Source: Candidatus Dadabacteria bacterium | GTDB lineage: Bacteria; Desulfobacterota_D; UBA1144; Nemesobacterales; Nemesobacteraceae | Direction: 5' to 3' | DNA: 10,857 bases | NCBI GenBank assembly: GCA_026709745.1 | Contig: JAPOSJ010000145.1 | Coordinates: forward strand, 1-10,857 | Shown: positions 1 to 6,959 of the stretch, one piece after another | Layout: each line of letters starts with the position of its first letter | Numbering within the stretch: position 1 is the stretch's first letter | Notes under the pieces: generated by a model | Database searches by the model: none | Told to the model about the DNA's origin: nothing | What the model saw: the letters and a program-made list of their open reading frames with translations, nothing else | Made by a program: the position numbers and the translations under genes

Positions 1-1
1 T

Positions 2-961
2 AGAACCGGGCCAATGGAAAGAGCAATGGGAAACGCACCTCGCACAGGCGACAAGGTGATCACTGTAAACGGCGGAAAGTTCGGAGAGAGATGGGGAAAA
101 ATCGCGAGGGCTTATGGACTAAAAGTGGACGAAATAGAGGTTACTTGGGGCGAGGCGGTCTCCCCCACAATCATAGAGGAGAAACTCGACAGTGATCCCT
201 CGATAAGGGCAGTGCTCATGCAGGCAAGTGAAACCTCAACAGGTGTCAAGCATCCAACCGACCAGGTTGCTGCGATAACATCAAAAAGGGACGATGTGCT
301 GCTCATAGTTGACGGCATAACGGCAGTCGGTGTGTTTTCCCTGCCGTTTGACGAACTGGGGATAGATGTTCTAGTGGGGGGTTCACAGAAAGCTTTCATG
401 CTCCCTCCAGGACTTTCATTCGCGACGATGAGCGAGAAGGCTTGGGAATTTAACAAGACTTCGGATCTCCCGAAATTCTATCTCAACTTTGCTGACTACC
501 AGAAAAGTGCTCTGAAAAATACAACTCCCTGGACTCCGGCCGTCACCCTGATAATCGGCCTCGGTAAGGTTATAGAGGGATTTATGGAAGAAGGCATGGA
601 AAACATCTACAGAAAACGTGAGATGATCTCTCTTGCAACCCGCGAGGCACTCGGGGCGATCAACATAGATCTTTTCACCACCGATGCGGCAAGTCCGGCT
701 CTTACAGTGGGGGTAGCTCCCGAAGAGATAGGGGCAGGAAAAATTATCTCTGAGCTTCAGGCGAAATTCAGTATGACCGTCGCAGGTGGACAGGACCACG
801 CCAAGGGAAAAATTTTCAGAGTATCCCACATAGGGGATGTCGACCGAAACGACATGGTAGCGTTTGTCTCAGCTCTTGAATCCATTCTTGGATCCTTAGG
901 ACACGACTTCACAAGCGGAGCTGGTGTTGCCAAAATATCGGAACTGCTGCCTACCGCTTAA
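2..961 (+). CDS. Class V aminotransferase (alanine/serine-glyoxylate type), 5' part outside the window
   Basis: This is a PLP-dependent fold-type I aminotransferase of the alanine-glyoxylate / serine-pyruvate family, moving an amino group between alanine or serine and a 2-oxo acid in the cytosol. The reading frame is open to the left edge: the codons before the first ATG (position 14) read R-T-G-P and continue into MERAMGN, which matches the family's internal TGxMExA motif. That ATG is therefore internal and roughly 60 residues are missing. The PLP-binding lysine is in GGSQKAFMLPPG, with the Lys codon at 389-391. The cofactor Asp is in LLIVDGITAVG, and a C-terminal FRVSHIGD motif is also typical. 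Family members often sit beside serA, but no serA is visible here, so the substrate cannot be chosen. The fold assignment is firm. No clear terminator follows before the convergent gene. Confidence 0.93.
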   Translation, partial: RTGPMERAMGNAPRTGDKVITVNGGKFGERWGKIARAYGLKVDEIEVTWGEAVSPTIIEEKLDSDPSIRAVLMQASETSTGVKHPTDQVAAITSKRDDVLLIVDGITAVGVFSLPFDELGIDVLVGGSQKAFMLPPGLSFATMSEKAWEFNKTSDLPKFYLNFADYQKSALKNTTPWTPAVTLIIGLGKVIEGFMEEGMENIYRKREMISLATREALGAINIDLFTTDAASPALTVGVAPEEIGAGKIISELQAKFSMTVAGGQDHAKGKIFRVSHIGDVDRNDMVAFVSALESILGSLGHDFTSGAGVAKISELLPTA

Positions 962-1034
962 TCGTTATTATTACACTATACACAAAGCCGTATACGAATG
1001 TTCTGTCTGGGTAGTCCCTGCAAAAAAACAGAAA

Positions 1035-1316
1035 TCAGGAGAAGTGTTTTGAGACAAGCGGGTCATTGTCTATTTCCGAGATCAGGTAGCCGATCCCGTA
1101 ATAGTCGCCCGAGCTGTGGTAGAGTCTTACACCTTGTGGAGTAGTAAGGTAGTTTCCTGTTTTCACGGTCTGCTCAGGAAAACCAACTTCATATACAGCG
1201 TACCCGATCGTCCCGCTTCCTATGTTGACATTTTTCCGCTCTTCCCTGAGCTTTCTCACGCTTTTCGCGATCTCCCACGCCTTGGGATAGATGTGTCCTT
1301 TAACAAGAAATTTCAT
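1035..1316 (-). CDS. Small hypothetical protein, last gene of the aroC operon
   Basis: I do not recognise this 93-residue protein. It begins MKFLVKGHIYPKAWEIAK, has a basic helix-like stretch (SVRKLREERKNVN), then a Gly/Tyr/Ile-rich second half with motifs such as GSGTIGYAVYEVG and SSGDYYGIGYLI that suggest beta strands. There is no signal peptide or membrane segment, so it is probably cytosolic. It lies 15 nt after the zinc-ribbon gene on the same strand, which supports co-transcription. No good Shine-Dalgarno sequence precedes the ATG, so translation may be coupled to the gene before it. It converges on the aminotransferase gene with 73 nt between the two stop codons. The plus-strand frame opposite it has no family-like features. 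Confidence 0.6.
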   Translation of the reverse strand: MKFLVKGHIYPKAWEIAKSVRKLREERKNVNIGSGTIGYAVYEVGFPEQTVKTGNYLTTPQGVRLYHSSGDYYGIGYLISEIDNDPLVSKHFS

Positions 1317-1331
1317 GACATCAAGAAAAAA

Positions 1332-1676
1332 TTAAGAAGCCTCCATCTCAACTCTATCTATCAAACCGATGCACATCATTATTTTGTCTATGCCGGGATC
1401 CCTTTTGTGAACAAAGGTTTCTGAGAATTCTTCGCCGCAGTCCCCGCATACGCCCCCCTCTTCAGATTCCTTTTCGCAATCCCCGCAGTAATATGTCTTC
1501 AGGTTATACCAATGTAAAGAGGAATAAAGAAGTTCCCTGAACCCGCTTTTACTGAGACAGTCCCCCCACTCGGAGATCGCCTCGACCAGGTTGCGGCGAT
1601 AGTAATCCGGTATATCTGCAAGGGAACCCGAGTATATCTCCTCTTCTCCCACGTATATTCTGAACAGTTCCGGCAT
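1332..1676 (-). CDS. Small zinc-ribbon protein of unknown function
   Basis: This is a 114-residue protein with a likely zinc ribbon: CGDC, nine residues, then CGDC (about residues 64-80), a four-cysteine knuckle pair. The N-terminal part begins MPELFRIYVGEEEIYSG and continues into a probable helical region with charged and aromatic residues (YYRRNLVEAISEWGDCL). The tail contains hydrophobic and methionine-rich IDKIMMCIGLIDRVEME. No nuclease or polymerase motif is visible, so a structural or nucleic-acid/protein-binding role is all that can be inferred. It starts 10 nt after aroC, with no clear ribosome binding site, which suggests translational coupling within the same operon. The cysteine spacing is directly visible, while the function is unknown. 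Confidence 0.72.
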   Translation of the reverse strand: MPELFRIYVGEEEIYSGSLADIPDYYRRNLVEAISEWGDCLSKSGFRELLYSSLHWYNLKTYYCGDCEKESEEGGVCGDCGEEFSETFVHKRDPGIDKIMMCIGLIDRVEMEAS

Positions 1677-1686
1677 TTAAGTTGAA

Positions 1687-2757
1687 TCAGACAGTAGACA
1701 GTTTTGAGATCAGCAGGTGATCCACAAGAACCAGGTTGACCATGGCCTCCGCTATCGGAACAGCTCTCGGGCAAAGACACGGGTCATGTCTTCCCTTCAC
1801 CTTAAGTTCTATTTTTTCTCCTTTTTTATCCACCGTATCCTGCACCTGAGATATTGAAGAAGTGGGCTTTACAGCGATTCTCACGACCAGATCCGCCCCA
1901 CTAGTTATTCCACCCAGAAGACCACCCGAGTTATTCGTCCTGAATCCAAGGGATCCGTCTTTCTTTTTATACATAAGATCATTTACCTGCGAGCCCTTTT
2001 TCTCGACAACCCCGAAGCCCATTCCCATCTCAAACCCCCTTATGCCTCCTATGCTCATAAGCGCCCGCGCAAGCTCCGCGTCAATCTTGCTGAACACAGG
2101 CTCACCAAGACCTGTGGGAAGCCCACGGGAAACCACTTCGACCGTTCCCCCGATGGAATCACCTTGCTTTCTTACAGACTCTATAAGATCGATCATTCTG
2201 TCTGCGGCCTGCGGATCGGGACAGCGGACGGGATTTTCCTCAATCCGGTCAAAATCAATGTCCTCTGCAACTATATCTCCCACCTGCTTTACGTATCCAG
2301 TTGTGGTCACTCCGTGGGAGTTAAGGATTTTTTTCGCTATCGAGGCGGCGGCTACCCTGCCGACTGTCTCCCGTGCCGAGGAACGACCTCCCCCACGGTG
2401 ATCCCTGCGCCCGTATTTCTCGTCGTAGGTAAAGTCGGCGTGGCCTGGGCGGTAGACATCCTTTATGTCCTCGTAGGATTTCGATATGGCATCCGTGTTT
2501 CTCACCATCATGGATATGGGAGTTCCGAGGGTCTTACCCTCAAAAACACCTGATAGGATTTCGATTCTGTCAGCTTCCTTTCTCTGGGTTGTGATTCTGC
2601 TCTGGCCGGGACGTCTTCTGTCAAGCTCATACTGTATGTCTTGTGCAGATACCTCAAGTCCCGCGGGGCAGCCGTCAACTACGACTCCCAAAGCGGGACC
2701 ATGGGACTCCCCCCAAGTGGTAATTCTGAAGAATCTTCCGAAACTGTTTCCCGCCAC
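1687..2757 (-). CDS. aroC: Chorismate synthase
   Basis: AroC converts 5-enolpyruvylshikimate-3-phosphate to chorismate, the last common step to aromatic amino acids, folate and quinones, and needs reduced FMN. All family signatures are present in 356 residues, a normal length: GNSFGRFFRITTWGESHG at the N-terminus with His19, RPGHAD with His106 (both catalytic histidines in the family), DHRGGGRSSARET (119-131), and the C-terminal RHDPCLCPRAVPIAEAM. The start codon is GTG (2755-2757), with a modest purine stretch AGAGAG just upstream. No better in-frame start exists before the conserved AGNSFG. It lies 13 nt after the epimerase gene and is followed at 10 nt by the zinc-ribbon gene. It is not beside other shikimate genes here. 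Confidence 0.98.
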   Translation of the reverse strand: MAGNSFGRFFRITTWGESHGPALGVVVDGCPAGLEVSAQDIQYELDRRRPGQSRITTQRKEADRIEILSGVFEGKTLGTPISMMVRNTDAISKSYEDIKDVYRPGHADFTYDEKYGRRDHRGGGRSSARETVGRVAAASIAKKILNSHGVTTTGYVKQVGDIVAEDIDFDRIEENPVRCPDPQAADRMIDLIESVRKQGDSIGGTVEVVSRGLPTGLGEPVFSKIDAELARALMSIGGIRGFEMGMGFGVVEKKGSQVNDLMYKKKDGSLGFRTNNSGGLLGGITSGADLVVRIAVKPTSSISQVQDTVDKKGEKIELKVKGRHDPCLCPRAVPIAEAMVNLVLVDHLLISKLSTV

Positions 2758-2770
2758 TTTACTCTCTTTT

Positions 2771-3757
2771 TCAGCTCAGATAGCCGTTTTCCCTAAACCA
2801 CTCAACGGTTTTGCGTAGAGTCTGCTCAATCGGTGTCACCGTGAATCCGAGTTCGTTTACGGCCTTTGAATTGTCAGCATGCCAGTTATACCTTGAAAGC
2901 TTTATGGAATCGATGTCAAGTGTGGAATAATTGGGAAACCCAAGTCCCAGCACTCTCTCAAGCAGAAACGCCGTCGAGTAAGCGAATATATAGGGAATCT
3001 TGATTCTGGGAGCCGAGATGCCTGTTATCTCTTCAAGAAGAGCGAAATAGCTTTGTACGTTGACGTTTTCATTCGCAAGTATGTAGCGCTCCCCGGGCTT
3101 TCCCTTTTCCTCTGCGAGCAGATGTCCGTTCGCAACATCCTCAACATCAACAAGGTTAAAGGTGCCGTCCATGTAGCCCGGAAACCTTTTCTTGCAGAAC
3201 CACATAACCGATCCAGAGCTTGATAGATATATGTCTCCGGTACCCAGAACAACTGAAGGATTTGTTATAACCACCGGAAGCCCCTTTTCGCTGAAGTTTA
3301 CAGCCTCTCTTTCCGCCAGATACTTGCAGTTCATATAGCCTATCCCCTCGGAGTAAAGATCGTACTGCGTGGATTCGGTCACGGACGAACCGTCACGTTC
3401 AACGCCAATTGCGGCCACGCTGCTTGTAAAAACAACTTTTGATACACCCACGTCCATAGCGGCAGAAAGAACATTCGCCGCACCGCGCACATTTATATCC
3501 AGCATTTTCTGGCGATCCGATTTCTTAAACGATACAAACCCCGCGGTGTGGAAAAGCTTGTCGCATCCGGAAAAAGCAGCCTTCAGAGAAGCCGGATCTC
3601 CGACATCCCCATAGACCTTTTCAACATCAAGAGAGTCTATGTTTCTGGTGTTACTGGTCTTCCTGACAAGAACCTTGACCCGGTCACCCCTCTCAACCAG
3701 CTTTCTGGTTATGTGAGAACCTATAAATCCAGTCGCTCCCGTAACTACTGTCGCCAT
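2771..3757 (-). CDS. NAD(P)-dependent sugar epimerase/reductase, HpnA-like (extended SDR family)
   Basis: This is a 328-residue extended short-chain dehydrogenase/reductase. The N-terminal Rossmann fold has GATGFIG at residues 7-13. The acidic/basic end of beta-2 (VLVRKTSN) suggests NADP is acceptable. The catalytic set is TSS at 111-113 and YMNCK (Tyr141, Lys145). VITNPSVVLG, FNLVDVEDVANGHLLA and GERYILANEN match the hopanoid-associated epimerase HpnA and the dihydroflavonol-4-reductase-like group. HpnA-like proteins are often found near hopanoid genes, but no squalene cyclase or other hpn gene is visible, so the substrate is open and I give no symbol. It appears to be the first gene of an operon with aroC, with a strong GGAGG site before the ATG and an extended -10 promoter upstream. 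Confidence 0.9.
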   Translation of the reverse strand: MATVVTGATGFIGSHITRKLVERGDRVKVLVRKTSNTRNIDSLDVEKVYGDVGDPASLKAAFSGCDKLFHTAGFVSFKKSDRQKMLDINVRGAANVLSAAMDVGVSKVVFTSSVAAIGVERDGSSVTESTQYDLYSEGIGYMNCKYLAEREAVNFSEKGLPVVITNPSVVLGTGDIYLSSSGSVMWFCKKRFPGYMDGTFNLVDVEDVANGHLLAEEKGKPGERYILANENVNVQSYFALLEEITGISAPRIKIPYIFAYSTAFLLERVLGLGFPNYSTLDIDSIKLSRYNWHADNSKAVNELGFTVTPIEQTLRKTVEWFRENGYLS

Positions 3758-3767
3758 CTGCTGTCTT

Positions 3768-3772
3768 CCTCC
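3768..3772 (-). promoter_or_regulatory. Ribosome binding site of the epimerase gene
   Basis: GGAGG on the minus strand lies 10 nt before the ATG at 3757. It is one of the few consensus sites in the window and fixes this start codon. Confidence 0.75.
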
Positions 3773-3807
3773 GGGAAAATTGTCTGAAGAAAAATTCTTT
3801 CATTGAG

Positions 3808-3837
3808 AGTATATCAATTTCGTCTGAAAATGTACAA
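3808..3837 (-). promoter_or_regulatory. Probable extended -10 promoter for the epimerase-aroC operon
   Basis: On the minus strand TGATATACT (3808-3816) gives an extended -10 (TG-n-TATACT). A weak -35-like TTGTAC at 3832-3837 lies 18 nt further upstream. Transcription would start near 3801, leaving a leader of about 44 nt that contains the GGAGG site. The same 11-nt string TTGATATACTC occurs before the SAM hydroxide adenosyltransferase gene. Confidence 0.5.
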
Positions 3838-3872
3838 AAAAGAATGTAGAGTCCACAGACGCTCCACACCCG

Positions 3873-3931
3873 TAACCTCCCATAAAAGCATCATTGAGTG
3901 TATTTACTATATTCGAAAAAATAGGAGGTTA
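3873..3931. repeat. 8-bp inverted repeat between queA and the epimerase gene
   Basis: TAACCTCC at 3873-3880 and GGAGGTTA at 3924-3931 are perfect complements separated by 43 AT-rich bases. This lies just past the queA stop codon and upstream of the epimerase promoter. The loop is long for a simple terminator, and no U-run follows directly on the minus strand. It may be a weak structure at the end of the queA message, an operator, or chance. Confidence 0.25.
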
Positions 3932-3946
3932 AAAAGTCCTTATTGT

Positions 3947-4957
3947 CTATAGTATTATCATTGAATCTCCATAACTCAGGAACCTGTAATTGTGCGATTT
4001 CGCCTCCTCATAAGCACCAAGAGCCAGATCTTTTCCACCGCAGAACGCGGAAACAAGCATGAGAAGGGTTGAACGGGGCATATGAAAATTGGTTATAAGG
4101 ACATCAACGAACCTAAATTCGTAAGGAGGTTTTATAAAAAGGTCGGTTCTCCCAGAAAAAGGTCTCATCTCCCCGCTTTTCATTCCCGCAGACTCAAGTG
4201 ACCTGACTACAGTAGTTCCGACCGAAACCACTCTTCTTTTCTGCGTCTTAGCTTCGTTTACCGCATCCGCAGTCTCCTCAGAAACCAGGACGCGCTCTGA
4301 GTGCATAGCGTGGTTATCGATAAGTTCCTCCTTTACAGGCCTGAAAGTTCCTTCTCCCACATGCAGAGTGACATATTTCATAATAACGCCCTTTTGACGA
4401 AGATCCGAGAGAAGTTCTGAGTCAAAGTGAAGACCGGCAGTTGGAGCTGCGACAGCCCCCTCCTCGGTTGCATAAACGGTCTGATATGTTGCGTTATCGG
4501 ACGGTTCGGGCTCTCTTTGTATGTAAGGAGGAAGAGGCATTTGTCCCGCGCTGCTGATAATCCGTTCAACGGATTCGCTGAATCTCATCGTCCAGGTTCT
4601 ATCCGGTTCCCTCTCAAGAATGCCCGACACTCCTTCCTCAAGCCTAACACGAAGGCCTTCTCGTGGATTTTTAAAAAGCACTCTCCATCGGGCTTCATCC
4701 TTTTTCTCAGTAATAAGGAACTCTACATGACCCCTTTTCTCAACGTGCCCGGAGAGTCTCGCCGGAATGACCCTGGTGTTGTTAAGAACCATAAGATCAC
4801 CCGGGAGGAGCAGTTCGCCGAGATCGGAGAATTTTAAGTGGGAAAAAGCGCCGGTTTTCCGATCAACCACAAGAAGCCGGGAGGAACTGCGCCTGGAGAG
4901 AGGGTGCTGGGCAATCAGCCTCTGGGGAAGATGGTAGTCGAATTTATCCGTTCTCAT
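3947..4957 (-). CDS. queA: S-adenosylmethionine:tRNA ribosyltransferase-isomerase (queuosine synthesis)
   Basis: QueA transfers and isomerises the ribosyl part of SAM onto 7-aminomethyl-7-deazaguanine in the tRNA wobble position, giving epoxyqueuosine and releasing adenine and methionine. The 336-residue protein matches the family from end to end: FDYHLPQRLIAQHPL at the N-terminus, VLNNTRVIPARLSG (57-70), LPPYIQRE near 142-149, the hallmark AAPTAGLHF (170-178), YVTLHVGEGTF, and TNFHMPRSTLLMLVSAF near the C-terminus. Only the very end (after LSYGDSMIIL) is slightly short compared with other members. It starts 12 nt after argG on the same strand, with a GAGGGG tract rather far upstream, so coupling to argG translation is likely. 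No tgt or queG gene is in view. Confidence 0.98.
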   Translation of the reverse strand: MRTDKFDYHLPQRLIAQHPLSRRSSSRLLVVDRKTGAFSHLKFSDLGELLLPGDLMVLNNTRVIPARLSGHVEKRGHVEFLITEKKDEARWRVLFKNPREGLRVRLEEGVSGILEREPDRTWTMRFSESVERIISSAGQMPLPPYIQREPEPSDNATYQTVYATEEGAVAAPTAGLHFDSELLSDLRQKGVIMKYVTLHVGEGTFRPVKEELIDNHAMHSERVLVSEETADAVNEAKTQKRRVVSVGTTVVRSLESAGMKSGEMRPFSGRTDLFIKPPYEFRFVDVLITNFHMPRSTLLMLVSAFCGGKDLALGAYEEAKSHNYRFLSYGDSMIIL

Positions 4958-4969
4958 CCGGGAAAGAGT

Positions 4970-6172
4970 CTATTTCCCCTCGAGAAGCTTTTTTACGGAA
5001 AGTCTGAGTGAGTTGAGCTTTATGAACCCGGTAGCGTCTGACTGATCGTAAACCGAATCCTCCTCGAAAGTCGCAAGGTTCTCACTGTAAAGGGAGTTAG
5101 GTGACTTCCTTCCACAGACAATAACGTTTCCCTTGTAAAGCTTGAGTCTTACCGTGCCGCTTACTTCCTTCTGGCTTTGCCTTACAGCGGCGGTGAGCAT
5201 TTCCATTTCGGGAGAGAACCAGAAACCGTAATAGATGAGTTCTGATATCTTCGGAATAAGTGAATCCCTAAGACGCATCACTTCCCTGTCCATTGTGATC
5301 GATTCAAGGGCCCTGTGCGCGATGTGAAGAACAGTGCCGCCGGGAGTTTCGTACACACCCCTCGATTTCATGCCGACGAACCTGTTTTCAACAATGTCCA
5401 CCCTTCCTACACCGTTTTTACCTGCAACATCGTTAAGACTCGAAAGAAGAGAAAAAGGAGAAAATTCCTCTCCGTCAATGGAGATCGGAATGCCGTTTTC
5501 AAACCCTATTTCCACGTACACCGGCTGATCGGGTGCTGCCTCGGGAGAAACTGTCATCTCGAACATGTCCTCGGGCGCCTCGGTCCACGGATCTTCAAGA
5601 ATTCCCCCCTCGTAGCTTGTATGAAGAAGGTTGCGGTCACAACTGTAGGGTTTTTTCTCGGTAACCGTAACGTCTATTCCGTTTTGGCCTGCGTAATTTA
5701 TAAGATCGGTTCTCGATTTAAATTCCCACTCGCGCCACGGGGCTATGATTTTTATGTCGGGGTATAAAGCGTAGAAGGTAAGTTCAAAGCGGACCTGGTC
5801 GTTTCCTTTGCCTGTCGCTCCGTGAGAAACGGCAAAGGCTCCCTCGCGCTTTGCTATCTCAATTTGCCTTCTGGCGATAAGGGGGCGTGCTATCGATGTG
5901 CCAAGAAGATAGCTGCCTTCATACACGGCATTCGTGCTTATTACGGGGAAAACGTAGTCCCTTACGAATTCCTCTTTTAGGTCTTCGATAAATACGGCAC
6001 AGGCCCCGGTCTCCCAAGCTTTCCGCTCAGCTTCCTGCAGATCTTCTTTCTGTCCTATATCCGCCACATAAGCTATGACATCGGAGTCATGCTCGTTTAC
6101 GAGCCACTTGAGAATTACCGAGGTATCAAGCCCTCCCGAATAGGCGAGAACTATCTTTTTCTTTTCTGACAT
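4970..6172 (-). CDS. argG: Argininosuccinate synthase
   Basis: ArgG joins citrulline and aspartate using ATP, which it cleaves to AMP and pyrophosphate, in the penultimate step of arginine synthesis. At 400 residues it has the usual length of the short bacterial type. The ATP-pyrophosphatase loop SGGLDTS is at residues 12-18. HGATGKGNDQVRFE (117-130) binds the substrates, and IIAPWREWEF, KPYSCDRNLLHTSYEGG and GIPISIDGEE are all typical. The start MSEKKKIVLAYSGG agrees with homologues, although only an A-rich leader and no clear ribosome binding site precede it. It lies 46 nt after the unknown 142-residue gene and 12 nt before queA. argH and other arginine genes are not in the window. Confidence 0.98.
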   Translation of the reverse strand: MSEKKKIVLAYSGGLDTSVILKWLVNEHDSDVIAYVADIGQKEDLQEAERKAWETGACAVFIEDLKEEFVRDYVFPVISTNAVYEGSYLLGTSIARPLIARRQIEIAKREGAFAVSHGATGKGNDQVRFELTFYALYPDIKIIAPWREWEFKSRTDLINYAGQNGIDVTVTEKKPYSCDRNLLHTSYEGGILEDPWTEAPEDMFEMTVSPEAAPDQPVYVEIGFENGIPISIDGEEFSPFSLLSSLNDVAGKNGVGRVDIVENRFVGMKSRGVYETPGGTVLHIAHRALESITMDREVMRLRDSLIPKISELIYYGFWFSPEMEMLTAAVRQSQKEVSGTVRLKLYKGNVIVCGRKSPNSLYSENLATFEEDSVYDQSDATGFIKLNSLRLSVKKLLEGK

Positions 6173-6218
6173 TTTATTTTTTTTGCTCTGGAGTTTTTCT
6201 GCCTACGTAAAGTCCGCT

Positions 6219-6647
6219 TCAGGGCTTATCCTGATTCCGCTCGGATATTGGACGAAGATCCATAAGAGAAAATTTTATTCCCTTGTTCTGGTAGAACTTC
6301 TCAAGCGAAAGACCCGCGTACTCTATTTTCTGGAGATCATCTCCCGTGTATGTAAGATTTTTTACTTCCCCTGAGAGCTTGCATGAAAACGGCACGTCCT
6401 TATCGGGTCTTTCCTGAGAGATAAAACCCATGTCCATCTCTGCGCTCAAATCCATGCTCAGAGGAACAATGAATCCCACCACAAGTTTTGCGCTCTGCAG
6501 TTCTATCACCATTATTTTTACCCTGCTTGAATCTTCTTCGTCTCCGACTTCCATCACGTAGCCGTAGTAGTTAATTTCCTTGTTCTGCTCGCTTAAAGAA
6601 TTCATGTACCAGTAATCTTCCGAATCGAGCCAGCACATTATCTTCAT
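6219..6647 (-). CDS. Hypothetical acidic protein upstream of argG
   Basis: I do not recognise this 142-residue protein. It is acidic, rich in Asp, Glu and Met, with no signal peptide or membrane segment. It starts MKIMCWLDSEDYWYMNSL. The middle (NYYGYVMEVGDEED, VKIMVIELQSAKLVVGFIVP, FSCKLSGEVKNLTYTGDD) alternates hydrophobic and polar residues as in a beta-barrel, and the tail (LEKFYQNKGIKFSLMDLRPISE) is more mixed. A PilZ-like or adaptor fold is conceivable, but the PilZ arginine motif is absent. The start is supported by GGAGG 9 nt before the ATG and a promoter-like -10 just upstream. Being first in the transcription unit with argG and queA, it may be co-expressed with them. It is probably real because of its start signals. 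Confidence 0.72.
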   Translation of the reverse strand: MKIMCWLDSEDYWYMNSLSEQNKEINYYGYVMEVGDEEDSSRVKIMVIELQSAKLVVGFIVPLSMDLSAEMDMGFISQERPDKDVPFSCKLSGEVKNLTYTGDDLQKIEYAGLSLEKFYQNKGIKFSLMDLRPISERNQDKP

Positions 6648-6656
6648 TGTTTTTTT

Positions 6657-6661
6657 CCTCC
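6657..6661 (-). promoter_or_regulatory. Ribosome binding site of the hypothetical gene before argG
   Basis: GGAGG on the minus strand with an A-rich 9-nt spacer before the ATG at 6647. It selects this start over the second Met codon three codons downstream. Confidence 0.75.
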
Positions 6662-6687
6662 GGGAACTTACATGGATATTCAGGGGG

Positions 6688-6718
6688 ATTATACACTATA
6701 TCTCTCATCTTTGCGCAA
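6688..6718 (-). promoter_or_regulatory. Probable promoter for the hypothetical gene, argG and queA
   Basis: A perfect TATAAT on the minus strand lies at 6688-6693. A weak TTGCGC -35 candidate at 6713-6718 is spaced by 19 nt, slightly longer than ideal. The predicted start near 6681 leaves a leader of about 34 nt with the GGAGG site. This is the best promoter candidate for the argG transcription unit. Confidence 0.45.
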
Positions 6719-6809
6719 TGATAGAGAATTGATTTGAAGCTGTTATTCTCAACTATCCTTTCTAATATTCTCTTGAAAATTCCGAGAAAATATTTTTCTC
6801 CTTGCACCA

Positions 6810-6833
6810 TTTTTATGGACAAAATAATTGTCA
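6810..6833. repeat. Copy 1 of a ~24-nt direct repeat with an internal palindrome
   Basis: The core TGGACAAAATAATTGTCA (6816-6833) matches copy 2 at 16 of 18 positions. The preceding TTTTTA is also shared, with a one-base insertion in copy 2. Within the core, GACAA and TTGTC form a 15-bp dyad around five bases, as expected of an operator for a dimeric regulator. It lies about 120 bp upstream of the probable -10 for the argG transcription unit. Confidence 0.55.
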
Positions 6834-6885
6834 TTTTTTGGATATAGTACAATATTATTAAGTGATTACAGGATAAAACGAATTG

Positions 6886-6910
6886 TTTTTATTGGACAAA
6901 ATGACTGTCA
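6886..6910. repeat. Copy 2 of the ~24-nt direct repeat
   Basis: The core TGGACAAAATGACTGTCA (6893-6910) is preceded by TTTTTAT. It is 77 bp from copy 1 in the same orientation. Its dyad is weaker (GACA/TGTC arms of 4), but it gains a local TGAC-T-GTCA palindrome. It lies about 50 nt beyond the pgeF stop codon. Confidence 0.55.
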
Positions 6911-6959
6911 GAAAATATAAGAAAACACAACCACTGTACAGAAAAATAAAGGAAACTCC

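Larger units (their letters stand above)
6662..6959. other. AT-rich intergenic region without a convincing gene
   Basis: About 300 bp separate the pgeF stop codon from the ribosome binding site of the unknown gene before argG. The stretch is clearly more AT-rich than the flanking genes. It holds the promoter near 6690, the two copies of a roughly 24-nt element described separately, and a small AT-rich inverted repeat at 6784-6800 (7-bp arms around 3 bases). A 93-codon minus-strand frame (6571-6852) runs through it, but I reject it as a gene. No tRNA-like or strong terminator structure is seen. Confidence 0.6.

Noticed and set aside
14..16. ATG at position 14 as the true start of the aminotransferase
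   Set aside because: The upstream codons are in frame and continue a conserved internal family motif to the left edge, so the gene begins outside the window.
962..1034. Terminator between the convergent aminotransferase and small hypothetical gene
   Set aside because: There is a run of seven As (a T-run on the minus strand), but only a 3-bp stem could form beside it.
6219..6647. PilZ (cyclic-di-GMP) domain in the unknown protein before argG
   Set aside because: The beta-rich pattern is suggestive, but the RxxxR and D/N-x-S-x-x-G signature residues are not present.
6571..6852. A 93-codon minus-strand frame overlapping the unknown gene before argG
   Set aside because: It lacks a ribosome binding site, covers the promoter and GGAGG site of the overlapping gene, and its AT-driven, Lys/Ile/Asn-rich composition looks like translated intergenic DNA.
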